From contig NC_081413.1 in assembly GCF_030272615.1 (NCBI RefSeq), forward strand, positions 720,950,367-721,014,366: a DNA stretch of 64,000 nucleotides. Direction: 5' to 3'. Of this stretch, positions 22,841-34,899 are shown in pieces. Source of the stretch: Cryptomeria japonica (taxonomy: Eukaryota; Streptophyta; Pinopsida; Cupressales; Cupressaceae). The translations under genes were made by a program, and so were the position numbers. Every line of letters begins with the position of its first letter. Positions within the stretch are counted from its first letter, which is position 1. Under the pieces are notes generated by a model, which saw only the letters and a list, made by a program, of their open reading frames with translations, was not told the DNA's origin and ran no database searches.

Positions 22841-25361
22841 TGAAGGCTTCAATGTGTAATGGTGCATTATGTGGTTGACTTACGGAGGCATCATCGGCTT
22901 CTGTGAATGTAAGGGAATGTGGAACGGAAAGGTATCCCACCATGGCCTGAAACTGGTCCACATTCAGATCAGTAGGAACGATGGTTTCTCTCAAGATTTT
23001 GTCAAGAATAGCTTTATGTGCGGGGGATATGTGTAAGAGCTCAAGGATGGAGATGAGTGCGGGTGTCTTCCCTAACTGTTCTACAAGGTCATACTCAGGT
23101 TTGGTTGATGAAGAAGTGGTATTTTTAGTTGAAGCACCTGGCAAAGTAATTTTACCTTGATGAGTTGTAACATGACATTCAGAGGTAGGTTTGGAAGAAG
23201 ATCCAACACCTCTTAGGACAATCTTGGGTCGTTGGGTAGTACTCTCAGGAGTTTTGTCCTTGATGATAATAGTAGAGACATAATTTTCCATCGAGATGTG
23301 ATTGATAGTTGAATCATAGTTGTAAGGAGCTCTAGTATAGTTGGCTTGATCATCTGTGACTTTAGCTTTTCCCTTGTCATGCTTTGGGAATAGTTCCTTA
23401 AACATCTCATGTTCTTGATTGGATAAGTGTCCCTCAATCTCAATGTCACCTCTATCAATGAGATCTTGTACGATGTTCTTCAGTCGATGACAATTTCCTA
23501 TCTTATGACCCTTGCTCTTATGAAATTCACAATACTCATCATCATTCCACCAATTTGGTTTAACCTTTGGTTCATATGGAGGAAAGTCTAGAACTATGAT
23601 TACCTTGTTTGCCACTAACTTTTTGAAGACTGACTCAAGTGGTTCTCCCAATGGAGTGTACTTCCTTCGTGATCTAGAAGTTGTTTGAGTATTCACTTGG
23701 TTGTTTGTAGAACTTGATCCCAAAAAGATGAATTTGGGTTGCACTGTATTGGCATCAACAACACCATCATTGACTATGTTCTTGCTTTTATTCCAAAATC
23801 TTGGCTTGTCTTTTCCTTTAAAGTCATCTTTATTTTCCTTAAATATCTTAATGACTCCTTGTTCAATTAGAACCTTTTCTGTTGCTAAGCCTTTTTCAAT
23901 GACGTCCTTGAAAGTGGACAAACAAGCTTTCCTTAGATCATAACCAATGTCTTTGTTAACATTCTGGGTGAACATTTCTACCATTTGTTTCTATGGAATT
24001 TCACAAGAGCATCGGTTGGCTAGATTCCTCCATCTTTGTAAAAATGATGCAAAAGACTCTCCCTCTTTTTGCTTAGTGTTGCACAAAGTAGTGACTGATA
24101 TGTCTGTCTCTATATTGTAGGAGAAATGTTGAATAAATGCCTCTGCTAAGTCACCCCATGACTTAATACCAGGTGGGAGTTGGGAGAACCATTCCATAGC
24201 TTGATCGCCTAAGCTTTGTGGGAATAATCTCATCAAATATGTCTCTTCTGCTGCTACTTCAATGCAAGCTGTGAAAAACTATCTTATGTGTGCCTTAGGA
24301 TCTCCTTTTCCTCTATACTTATCAAATTTAGGCATCACAAAGTGTGTAGGAAATGGAGGCATTGGAATGCTCTTGTCAAATGGATAAGGACATATGTCTC
24401 TCATTGTGTATGTTGGCTTCGGTATAATTATATCCTCCATTTTCTTTTGTAAGTCCCTGATTTGTTGCTCCAAATTGCACTTAGGTGGAGATCGACTTCT
24501 TGGACCATACCCCATGTTTGAGGCACCAATTTGAGGAGGAGCTTGTTGCATATATGGATGATATTGATCATACACATGTTCATATGGAGGAGGTCTATAG
24601 TGATGCGGCATATATGGAGCACTTGGTATAGATTCATGTTGAGGGACACCATATCTATTTTGTGCATGTATACCATACTCTACAGGCATGTCATGTTCTA
24701 TTGTGTTGCCCCCAAATTTGACATGGGGTTTCCTTGTGTCCAAAGTTTGAGCATGCCTTTGAATATCCAATTGTTTTGGTTGATCCGTAGCTTGAGCATA
24801 TCTATCTGCATAAGACTTCCATGATGGTCTACGAAGGTGAGTATCATATGCTTGACCATGTGTGTGTGGGACCTCTGGTTTTTGAAGCAAAGATGATGGT
24901 GATTCAGGTACCATATATGGCCCTCTATTTCCTCCACTATTAGGCCTCCTTTGATCCATGTTGGAGTGAGTTTGCTGCAAAGGTCGATTTTCCATTATTT
25001 GAGACATGTCAAAATCATGAGGTATCTTGGCTCCACTTTGTGCCATCATTTGTAAGAAGTATTATCTATCTCTCCTCATTATTTCCTCAACCAATCGATT
25101 GAAATGGGGATTCATAATGGATTCTTCCACATCTGCTGAATGTATTGAAAAGTTGTCCATATTGTCATTGTGTGTAGCATTGTTGTTTGTAGTGCCCATG
25201 TTCTCAACATTTGGAATGTTTCTATAGACATCCATGTCAGGTAATGTAGTGTGATCAGTATTGAAAAAGATATCATTCTCATACTCACAAGAACTCATCT
25301 TTATGGACTCTTGAGCCTCTTTAGTTTCTCTCCTAGATTTTTGAAGACGGGTTTCAACCAT
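22841..25361 (-). pseudogene. Tat-2 gag
   Basis: The frame runs from an ATG at 25361 to the protease with only in-frame stops (about 25050, 24277 and 23985). There is a Gln/Pro/Tyr-rich N-terminus (25049-24400). The Retrotrans_gag capsid domain follows (24236-23800, RLFPQSLGDQAMEWFSQLPP and SFASFLQRWRNLA). A CX2HX4HX4C zinc motif, CEFHKSKGHKIGNC, lies near 23500. Gag assembles particles and packages RNA. The absence of frameshifts fits the young LTR age. Confidence 0.88.
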
Positions 25362-27288
25362 GAACTAGGTATTGACCAAGATGTGTGAGACTAGATGAAA
25401 ATGGAAAAAGTATGGAAGCCCAAGAGTTGGATGGAGTGTAAATGAATCTGAGGTGTCCTTGCAATGTCCAAAGTGTAAGACCAAGTATGTATGTAGTAGA
25501 GTGGGTGTGACTTCCAAAGAGAGGATAGTTTCTCTTGATGAGGTAAGCTAACCTTGACCCTAAGTAAGACCAAATGAGACCCAAAGGTAAGAAACCTTGA
25601 TGAGGGACCACTTAGCAAAGTGTTGTTGTATGTAGTGTGTTGACAAAGTATGATGAGGACAAGCAAGTGACCTTTTGACTCGAGTTTAGACAAGTGTGAA
25701 TGTGATGCAAGATGTGAAGCAATGATGGACTGTGTGAGACCCAAATACAGGTCGAATGCTACATGAAACCTAGAGAAACAACCTAGGAAGCTCAAGAACT
25801 CCGAAATTTAGTGTGTTTGTTTGCTGGACTGTAAAATTTTTTGCAATTCTGAACACAGACACACCTGTATACTTCACAGATGCAGTTACCCGACACAGAC
25901 GCGATTCTGTCCTTCACAGACGTGCTTCTGAGATTTTTGTTTGTTTGAAATGCACTGTTGATTCTAGGGACACAGACGCGATTATGCCCTTCATAGACGC
26001 GGTTATACGGCACAAAAGCGGTTTATACGACACAAACGCGGTTAGGACAGACACAGACGCGTTTTTATAAAATTTGTACAATTTTTTCCCATATGTGAAG
26101 TCATTTTGTTGTGACCAAATCTGATTGTTTGACTATTTTTCGTGACAAGAGGACACAATGTTGATGAGGGCTCAATGTTTGCAAGTGTTTAGACCGACAA
26201 TGACTCCAAGAAAAGTGTGTTGTTTGATGTAAAATTGTTTTGCATACACTTGAAGACACAAAAGACACAATGTTTTGTTGTTTGGTCTTGAATGTTTGAA
26301 TGTTTAAAATAAGTCAAGCACAATTCTTATGGCTGGCCAAGACAATAGTTGTTGATCCCACATAGGGTTTTACCCCCGAGACTACGCTATTCAGAGCGGA
26401 TACTTAGATGCTTGACCTCACTGGCTCCACCCTCGGCACTCACTTCTCGGGTCAACCAAGCATCAGTCCCCATGAAAACTCCCCATGGCAAACTTTGTAT
26501 CTCTACTAAGAACTGTATGTGTGTGGGCCACTACCAGAGGTCCAACCTCCTGCCCCAGTAACTAGAAGGATTTGGGCTTCTAAAACAAAAAGGTGCTAGT
26601 AAGGGCATCCGCTCATGTGGCCATACATGCGGCACTTTCAGCTCTGTAAATATAGAAGGCTCCCAGTCGGTAGGGGTTATGCCCTACAAATGATCAAATA
26701 AATTTGATCAAATGGGTTTATGGGGAGACATAGTGTCAGTATGAACTAATCAGCACACGTTATTCATAGTTTTCACCATGAATACATTTGTTTATAGTGG
26801 TTTGGAAGAGGTGGGTTTTCCTTGCTACCACTTGGGTCCTTCTCTTCTCACTAGTAGTCCTAATGACCACACGAGAAGACAGGCCCTCTAAAGATTAAAC
26901 AAAAAGAGCCTATTGCTCAAGACACAAAAGACAATGATTCAATTTTAGTGCACCAATGGAAATGTTTGCTATTCTATGAAAACAAGGCACACAATAAAAT
27001 CCAAAAAACCCTTGCTAAGGACCTGCAACAAAAGGTTGTTAGTAGTTTGGATTGTTTCAAATAATCACCCCTTCCTGCAAACACACAAGTTAGGTAAATT
27101 TTAAAACCCAAAAGACTTTGTGAAATAGGGGCCTTCAACCAAACAATTTTGCCTTCAAGACAAGCTACACCAATTTCATTAGCTAGATCTGAAAATGTTA
27201 GCTCAAAATAAACCAGATCTGAAACCCTAAACGGAAAATCCCAAAATTGAGTCAAATCAAAAATCCTAAAATTTTGAAACTACCAAAA
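25362..27288 (-). other. Tat-2 5' leader
   Basis: This is a 1.9 kb untranslated region between the 5' LTR and gag, with a core/spacer array at 25854-26060. A stretch at 26340-26700 has no match I can name. The distal end (26974-27255) has exon-like features: acceptor-like TTGTGTGTTTGCAG and TTTTGTTGCAG on the minus strand and a 93-codon ORF. The bases next to the LTR (TGGTAGTTTC on the minus strand) are only a weak candidate primer-binding site. Confidence 0.5.
25854..26060 (-). repeat. Tat-2 core/spacer array in sense leader
   Basis: The plus-strand core CACAGACGCG and variants start at 25854, 25875, 25894, 25915, 25971, 25992, 26011, 26031 and 26052. Steps are 19-21 bp with one gap of 56, and the spacers are unrelated. 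In the sense of gag the core reads CGCGTCTGTG, identical to the array in the antisense PMD intron at 15510-15745. Confidence 0.85.
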
Positions 27289-28066
27289 TGTATATGGTGA
27301 AAATGGATAACAATAATAACAAGATTGAAAGGCTAAATGAATTCAACCACCAAACCCTAGCCTAACAACAACAAAGATCCACCATAACATATGAAGATTA
27401 CCTAAGACAATGCAAATAAAATGAAATCACAAAGATTATACCATTACATGTCCAATAGGGTTTTGATCTCCATTCTTCCTATCTCCATTGATCTTGCTTG
27501 ATATATTTGCTCTCAGATTTTATGTGCACAAGAGCTCAACAAAGAACGGAATGTGGTTGCAAGTAGGATCGTAGTGTAGTCAATTGCATAAAAGATCATT
27601 GATTAGGGTTTGATAATGAAGAAAGCATCTCCTTAAATAGAAGACACAATATGAAATGGAAGTATAAGATTGAGAGGTGTAAAAAGGAGGTCGGCTAGGA
27701 TTAGAGGGTAGGTAGAAGAAATAATAAAATAATGAAAGGGGTAGGTAGTGTATGAATTAAGAGATGAATGACATGTGTCATGTGTAGAAAAGGATAATGA
27801 ATTAATTAAATAAATAAATAAATAAAGATTTATTTAATTAATAGAAGAAATGAGATCAATTAAATAAATAAGATATTTATTTAATTTAGGAAAAGGATAA
27901 TTTAGATAAATAAATGTATTTATTTAAATGAGAAATAAGGCTAGAAGAGGATAAATGAATTAATTAAATAAATAAAGATTTATTTAATTAATAGAAAAAT
28001 TAGGCTTAAATAATTAAATAAATAAAATATTTATTTAATTAGACATGACAATTTTGGGTGTCTACA
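27289..28066 (-). repeat. Tat-2 5' LTR
   Basis: This 778 bp copy is the partner of 14199-14968. It ends GTGTCTACA followed by the CTAAC duplication. Confidence 0.96.
27631..27640 (-). promoter_or_regulatory. TATA-like box in Tat-2 5' LTR
   Basis: The minus strand reads CTATTTAAGG. It is the likely core promoter of the sense transcript. Confidence 0.5.
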
Positions 28067-28071
28067 CTAAC
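28067..28071. repeat. Target site duplication of Tat-2, right copy
   Basis: CTAAC, matching 14194-14198. Confidence 0.9.
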
Positions 28072-29584
28072 CTCCTTAGAGCTAGGTTACAAAATATCTA
28101 AGAGGAGAAGATCAAATCGACAAGTTGATCTGATTGCGCAAGGATAACTCTGCAAGTGGTCATCATCTCTAAAGAGAAAAAGGGTTGTATGAGATGACAT
28201 CTATGCAATAGATGCATCATGGTGGCACGATAGAGGCAAGAAAGTCTCCAGAATGTATTAAATGGGCATGGACGACATCTAGAACAAGCCTGTAGAAATC
28301 CAATTTGGAGTAATGGTGAAAATCCTCGGTGGTTGGAAGCAAAACAGATTCGAGATCAAGCATCTACCAAGTCCAAAATGTCTTGAGTATCGAGTTGACA
28401 ACCACCCCTGACAGAGAGCATTAAAATTTCAATGAACTCCGCAAATTCAAATGTTCACCATTGATCAAGAGATCTTGCGCGCATATGGACGCACTAGATC
28501 TTGCCACATACATGCCCAAAAAAGACCTAATTGAAGATTAAGTCATGATCATTGATCAACCTTTTAAGTGAAAATCCATGGCAACACGCATGCCATGTGG
28601 CATGCTGATATCACTTGTATATCGCTATTACATTCTTACCTCGCACGACCATCTAGCTACCTCTATTCACCTTGTGGGATAAGGGGGAGGGAAATACTTC
28701 GCATTGTCATTTTCTTATCCTGCAGGATCCTTCTTTTGCCTTTGTTGGCCTTGCAAGATAACAAACTACCTATTGTTCCCTCTGGAGCATCAATTATCAT
28801 GACATCATGTGAAAATAGAACAACAAAACAAAAGATCTTGTTCCAAAGGTCCCTTGATTTGTCATTGCGAAACAACAATGCCCTTTTTGTAATTGGGCCC
28901 CGCAGGTGACATGGCATGGAGGTCCCATGTCAATTGGAGTTGGACAAGACATGGTCTTTTATCCAAACACCCTTTTCCCTCCTATCACCATTGAAACCCT
29001 TACCAAAAATAGCCCTCCTCTCTATCTCATAGGCCAAGACCCACTATCTCATATCACATTGTCACGCGAAAAATGGAAGATTGGAACAGGGATCCAAAAT
29101 GGAAGTGTTGTTTTCCAATGCGACAAAGCGATAAGAAAACCACACTAGGTGGTAGCAGGTGAAAGGGATCGGTCCCAACATGGACTTAGGACCCTTCAGT
29201 CGGTAGAAACTTAAGTGATTTGACTATTGTGACTGGTCAACCTAAAAATAGAACTTGGAGGCCGAATAGATGAAAAGACCCCAACTACCCATTGCCAAAA
29301 AAAATGTGCATAATACACAAGTTATGCAAAACTTAGATCATCTATCTACATGGATTAAATTGACACAAAAATAGTCAACAGTCACCTTGTGAGATAGTCC
29401 TTGGAAACCAAATCAGCTATGATTCCATAATAAGCTACCTCCATCTTTCATCTATCCATTTCCATCCCACTAGTTCCTCCATACATTCATAATGATCTAT
29501 GCCTTGCTAGATATTAGGACAAATAAATATATCTTGCTTGAGAATAATTATTAACATGTCTTTTACCTCAATCAATGATCCAGG

Positions 29585-29815
29585 CACTCCTCAAAAAATC
29601 CCAAAAAATCATAAAATGTCTTGAAAAAATCCAAAACATCATAAAATGTCCTTAAAAATCCCCAAAAATCAAATAATGTCCTAAAAAATCCCAAAAAATC
29701 AAATAATGCCTCAAAAAAAATGATGTCCTGATAAAACCCAAAATAATCATAAAATTTCCTTAAAACAAATCCATAAAAATCCAAAAAAATTCTTGAAAAA
29801 AATCCCTAAAAAAAT
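29585..29815 (+). repeat. About 30-bp A/T-rich tandem repeat
   Basis: Units of the form TCCTAAAAAATCCCAAAAAATCA with AAATAATG or TAAAATG linkers recur six or seven times. Read on the minus strand it gives a Phe/Asp-rich pseudo-peptide. Confidence 0.75.
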
Positions 29816-31055
29816 AAATATCAAAGCAATAAATTATCCCTCGTAGATCGAGTATCTAGGCGGATACAAAGCATGCATAGACCATCCATCAAATCAAATC
29901 AACAATAGACAAACTCTCAAAATCTGCAATCAAAATGATCAACTATTTTATCAATTGAATCAATCAACCCTATCAATCAATCATCAACATGTCTTATACA
30001 GGGAAGAGTACACTCGAAACCAAATAGATCGGTTTTATATAGGGTACTCAATCTTTGAAACCAAACATTCCTATCAATCATCAAGCAATCATATCAATGA
30101 CACAGATCAGTATGGCTATTGGATTTTGTCCTAGTTAGTCTTATCTTTATCAATTGATGACATGCTACTTGAGGATGTCCACAAGTGACCAGAGGGGTCG
30201 AGATGGTTCATGATCTTTTTCTTTGTTTGCTGCTTGTGGTGTGAACTAATGAAGTTTTAGAGTAAAGGTATTTTGGGTGTTTGTGTTGGTACGTTCATTT
30301 GGCAAGTATCCTATGCAAAAATGAAAGTCAAGGATAGCTATGCTTGTGACTATCGCACAAACCTTGACCCTTAGTGCTGCATCTAGAATGGAGGGGTCCA
30401 CCCTTTGTCTGCAATGTGTTTGTTTTTGCAATCCTTGAATCCTTATACCTTGGTGTAAAAAGCTCCATTGATACATAATAAGGCTCAATGATGAAAATGT
30501 TGTGATATAATAAAGACATAAGAGTTTGTGATAATTTCATTTCTTCATATCAACAATTCTATCGATCAATCAATTCTATTTCCTATCATTCTTCATTTCT
30601 TACTAATTATTCTTCACTTTCATAATAATTTCATTATTCATCTAGTTTTCATCTATCATTTGTCTTATTCCTAAAACCAGACATTTTGATATATCTTTGG
30701 TCTTATGCAAGATATGTCCTTCCTAAAACCAGACAATCATCTATCTTTGTCTTATATAGGATGTGTCATTCCTGAAACCCAACTTGATCTTTACCCATCA
30801 ATTGAATGAATCTAATCAATCAATTAATCTACAAATCACCCCACCATTTCTTCTACCAAATCAAATCCATGGATGTAATCAAATAACCATTCTACTATCT
30901 CTCATACAACATTATTTTTCTTTCGAGAGATCATTCATGCCTTTAGTGCACAAACAATCTCTCGAGGAGGCATCCTGCCTCCATCTCTCAACATATTGGG
31001 GCATTTTTTTACTAGGGTATGTTTTTCAATTTTTCTTCGAAACATTACTTTGAAC

Positions 31056-31074
31056 GTCTCAAAGAGGGACACAA
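31056..31074 (+). promoter_or_regulatory. Polypurine tract of the plus-strand remnant
   Basis: CAAAGAGGGACACAA directly precedes TGTAGACATC. It closely parallels the Tat-2 tract and LTR start. Confidence 0.6.
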
Positions 31075-31440
31075 TGTAGACATCTAAAATTGTCTGAGAC
31101 CTGCAAACATCAATTTTACCAATTATTCCTTTATATTAATTAAATAGTTATAATTATTTAATTAATCTAATTTTATTCTTCTAGTTTTATTAATCTTATT
31201 TTTCATCACAAACTAATTATTCAATTTCTCTTTTTAAAATTACTTAAATATTTTTAATTATTTAATTAATTAAGATTTATTTACTTTAATTAAATGGTCT
31301 TTACCATTTAATTAAATTTAATTTATGTTTTCCCCTAATTAAATATTTTTTTAAAATTATTTAATTAGCTAACTATGTCTTCCCAAATTAAATAATTTTT
31401 ACAAATTTATTTAATTTAGTTTCCTCTCATTTCAAGTTGT
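31075..31440 (+). repeat. LTR start (U3) of the plus-strand remnant
   Basis: It begins TGTAGACATCTAAAATTGTC, similar to the Tat-2 LTR in its sense direction (TGTAGACACCCAAAATTGTC). AT-rich TTAATTAAAT runs follow, as in the Tat-2 U3. The right end is unclear. A similar AT-rich, then TATA-containing sequence at 34240-34750 may be its continuation after an insertion. Confidence 0.5.
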
Positions 31441-33224
31441 TCTCATTAATTTATATCCAAAATGATAACTAAAAGTTGTTCTCATTAATTTTTGGTTAAT
31501 GTCAGTGAGGGTTGGAGTGTAGTAGCGAGAGTGTGTTACCAAAACCTCTTACCTTATATCTTAAATTTGTCAGCCATTTACATGTCAATATATTAATATT
31601 AATTATAAACATAATATTTCCAAAATAGACAAGAGATATAAAAAAATGTCTATATGATTTTTTTAACATAAAAATATTGAAAAAATCATTTTATTTGAAT
31701 CTAATTGGTTCATTACGTCTTATCATATGGGTGGATAATATTGAAAAATTGATTATGAACTATATAAACTTTTTAATAACATTAAAAAATTATTGCAACT
31801 AATGATTTTTGGAAATATAACGTGGTTAAAAGTACAACCCACTTAAACTCCAACTAAAATATTATATAGTAATTGTAGTATTATTATATGTTATTATATT
31901 ATATAGTATATAGTATATCATATCATTATAATATTATATTATAAATATTTTATTATTAAAATATATTGTTGTATTATATTTTAACATTGCTTTTGTTCTT
32001 ATTAGTACTTGTCATTAGGCTAGTACTACTACAATGATTTTATAATTTGTTGTGTTAACTAGTGATTCAAACAAACTCTCTGAATCGATTACAATTTAGT
32101 ATTATTTTTTTTAATATAAATTTCATATTTTTTATAGTTTAAATATAATATTTTTGAGTTTATAATTTATTAAAAAAAAAATTGATCATATCATTGGCTA
32201 AATTCATTTGGGTCTTATATACAATTTTTTTTATATTTAAAACATGAAGAATTTTTTTTTGGAGCTTCTTTTACTAAATTGTGTCATTCATGCCACCTTT
32301 TGTGGCTATGTTATTTTGCACATCTGTTAAAATTGATGATCGTTAAAATCATAATATAAAGCTTTCCAAATCAATCCCACATCCTTACAATTGTGAATAT
32401 TTATGTATATTATTTTTTAAACCTAAACATTTGAGAAATACATTCATTGTTCCTAAAATATATAATTCATTTTGTATTGATTTATGATGTATATTTGTAG
32501 TAATATGTGGATCTTCTTATTTTTAAATTGTGCTTTCCATTCAAAATATAGGCTTAAAACAATTACATTTAATTGATTTGAATGTGTTAGGAATAATATA
32601 TTCATTTGTATACATGTCAAAATGGGTGTATATATTATATTTGCAATTGATATGCACAATTCTCTTCATATTGCACACATTCTTTTAACGCACTTATAAA
32701 TTGAACAATCAAACATTTGAACAATAAATGGTATAAAAAGTTCACATTTGAAATTATAATTTTTATTTAGAATATTATTAGAGTATTTTTATTATATATA
32801 ATAATTATTATTTAATAAATAATTATAAATATTTATTTTAAATTTAAATTATTTTAAATATAATTTGTATCATAGATTATAAAAATTATAGAAATTATAT
32901 TTATAAAATTATAATTATAAAAATTGTATTTTTATAGTTATGATTATAGAAATTGAACTATAATTTTATATATATATATATATATATAAATGTATATTTC
33001 TATATATTAATATTAAAAGTTAAGATACAAACATTGTCCACCATGATCAAAAAGTGGGGATTAACCCTCGTAGAAGTCTAAAACAGTGTGAAATTTAAAA
33101 GACTATAATCAGAAAAAGGTATGTATTCAAACAACCATACCCAGCTAAACATTAAAAAGTTCAAACCAAAGGAGCCACTACCAAAACAGTTAGCCCTAAA
33201 TACAAAAAAAGCCTACTTGGATTC
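31441..33224. other. AT-rich intergenic DNA, nothing identified
   Basis: This is very AT-rich sequence with no ORF of note. It contains a (TA)n run at 32968-32988. From 33000 on it reads like the 3' untranslated end of the minus-strand coding remnant at 33225-34060. Confidence 0.6.
32968..32988. repeat. (TA)n microsatellite
   Basis: About ten TA units. Confidence 0.9.
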
Positions 33225-34060
33225 TTTTTCAACCCGAGACCATTAGCATGGTATTCATCAACTTCAAACTTGATCTTCTTTCCCTTACCTTGTTGCTTCA
33301 ATTTTGCCTATTGAGCCATTCTCATCTGTACTTCAGCAGTGTGAATGAAGACCTTTAGGTCTTCCCACACCTCATAGGCTTCCCTAGACCTTGAAACTCT
33401 ATTTGCCCCATCCCTCCAGGGAAAAACCAAATGGTATTCCACATTAATGCATTTTGGCATCACACCTTCTCCAAAAGGACATTGCATACCCTTCCTAGGA
33501 ACTACTCTATGCAACATAGAAACCAAGCCACACTGAGAATGTTCAGGAATGCACGCTTTGACCACCCATTCTACTTCTAACTTCAATCCAAAGGTAATTT
33601 CCTCGGCCAACAACATCAAAATTATGTCCATGTTAGTCATGTACATGAATTAGAACACCAAAAACTTATTACCACCCAATAATCTCTCAATTATTTCCAG
33701 AAAGTCCTCAAAAGGTAAAATACTACCTAGTCATTTATCTGTAACTCAACTCAAGAAGGCCAACTGTTGTTTGATGGAATGTAGAGTGAAATTTGCTTCT
33801 ATCTTTGCATCATGTGCTTTTAAGATACTACCCTCTTTCAACCAATCTTCTACACCACACCACACCATCTAAAACAACCCTTCCTTAACTTGAAAAATAA
33901 AGGACATGCATCAATTAATAGAACTAAAAAATCCACTAAACTCAGATACGAAATCCTTTCGTAGCTCAATTCATGCCTAAAAAATGTGCCACCTTTCATC
34001 TTACCAATAAATGAGAGCTTGCAATAATGGAAAGCAAGATGGTGGCGAACTTAGAAGTGA
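33225..34060 (-). pseudogene. Decayed minus-strand coding region, unknown family
   Basis: The longest open part is 33646-33308 (112 codons), with FGLKLEVEWVVKACIPEHSQ, CGLVSMLHRVVPRKGMQCPF and GEGVMPKCINVEYHLVFPWR. Coding-like sequence extends upstream in other frames (GKMKGGTFFRHELSYERISY) and downstream (GKGKKIKFEVDEYHANGLGL). The amino-acid composition looks like a real protein of at least 270 residues broken by frameshifts and stops. I do not recognise the family. It could be a transposon ORF or a captured gene. Confidence 0.5.
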
Positions 34061-34894
34061 TGAAGAGGTAAAACTCAATATGGAGAAATTTAGAAATGCC
34101 TATCACCTCCTGACAAACAAGGCAACGACACAAGAACCACATTTCAAACATTAATCTACCCAAGCCAAATCACAGCCTTTATCATCCCACCATCTAACTA
34201 ACTATTGGTCCATCTCACACCCTAGGTTGGAAAAAAATTTAAAATTCCCAAATTCTAATTCTAAACTAATTAATTTCATGTGCCTTTTTTGGAAACCAAA
34301 TGTAAATTCATACCAAATTCCTATAACACGTGTTAAAATCCTAACTATCACTGACTTTGAGTTCAACTCCCAATCAAATTTTTGATTAATTAATAAATTT
34401 AATTAGTTAATTAGTTAAATTAGTTAACTCTCCAATCACCTTTTGTAACTCCTAATCAGATTTTTCAAATAGTTCCATCCATTCAGTTATTTCATCAATC
34501 AACCCTATTCAACTGATCAATCAAGTCACTCATCTCTCAATTAGTCTTGTCATGCAATTAGTTCTCATCGTAATCTCCTCCAATCAATTCTATCTTAGTC
34601 AATCTCAACCGTTGATTAAACCAGTTTGCATATCAATCTCAATTGTTGGAATTTCCTTCCAAATTCTATAAATTCAACATCAATCTCCCATTTTTAACAA
34701 CCACCATCTTTGAATTCTTGTGCTAACATTCTGCAAGTTTTCATGTGCGACTCTGAGAGCCAATATTCCACAAGGAGGAGAAGAGTAATAGGAGACTCAA
34801 TTCTCACGATCAACAATGGATTGTGTTTAATTTGATTAATAATTCATTGTTGATTACAACATTTCTTTTATTGTTTGTATTTTTAAGTCTATTA
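34061..34894. other. Flank left of the outer element, no gene identified
   Basis: The first part is AT-rich, with a CTATAAATTC TATA-like motif near 34668 and leader-like sequence after it. It could be the U3/R/U5 end of the plus-strand remnant's LTR. No ORF was found. Confidence 0.35.
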
Positions 34895-34899
34895 ATTAG
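34895..34899. repeat. Target site duplication of outer element, left copy
   Basis: ATTAG, matching 61011-61015. Confidence 0.88.

Larger units (their letters stand above)
14199..28066 (-). mobile_element. Tat-2: complete Ty3/gypsy Tat-lineage element lacking RT and RNase H
   Basis: The element is 13,868 bp, bounded by LTRs of 770 and 778 bp that start TGTATATGG and end GTGTCTACA on the plus strand, with a perfect CTAAC duplication. The polypurine tract next to the left LTR fixes the orientation as minus. Order from the right: 5' LTR, leader with a repeat array, gag, protease, G-patch, linker, integrase, T-rich tract, antisense PMD gene, polypurine tract and 3' LTR. Reverse transcriptase and RNase H are missing. 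By eye the LTRs differ at about 11 positions plus one 8-bp indel, so insertion was fairly recent. Copying would have needed enzymes from a relative if the deletion came first. Confidence 0.95.
28067..31074 (+). mobile_element. Internal remnant of an older plus-strand LTR element
   Basis: No coding domain survives. Its right end (30940-31074) resembles the reverse of Tat-2's 3' internal end (14975-15100). Shared features are the phrase around TCTCTCGAGG.GGCAT, a GGGGCA stretch, TTCTT(C/T)GAAAC and a polypurine tract followed by TGTAGACA. It is therefore a related but much older element in the opposite orientation. It continues left of Tat-2 into 12933-14198 in the uninterrupted flank. ORFs at 28568-28909 and 28906-29148 match nothing I know. 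Confidence 0.5.

Noticed and set aside
28568-29148. Two adjacent plus-strand ORFs as an intact gene
   Set aside because: They are in different frames, have no recognisable domain on either strand, and lie in a decayed element.
29572-29784. Phe/Asp-rich repeat protein
   Set aside because: It is only the translation of an AT-rich tandem repeat.
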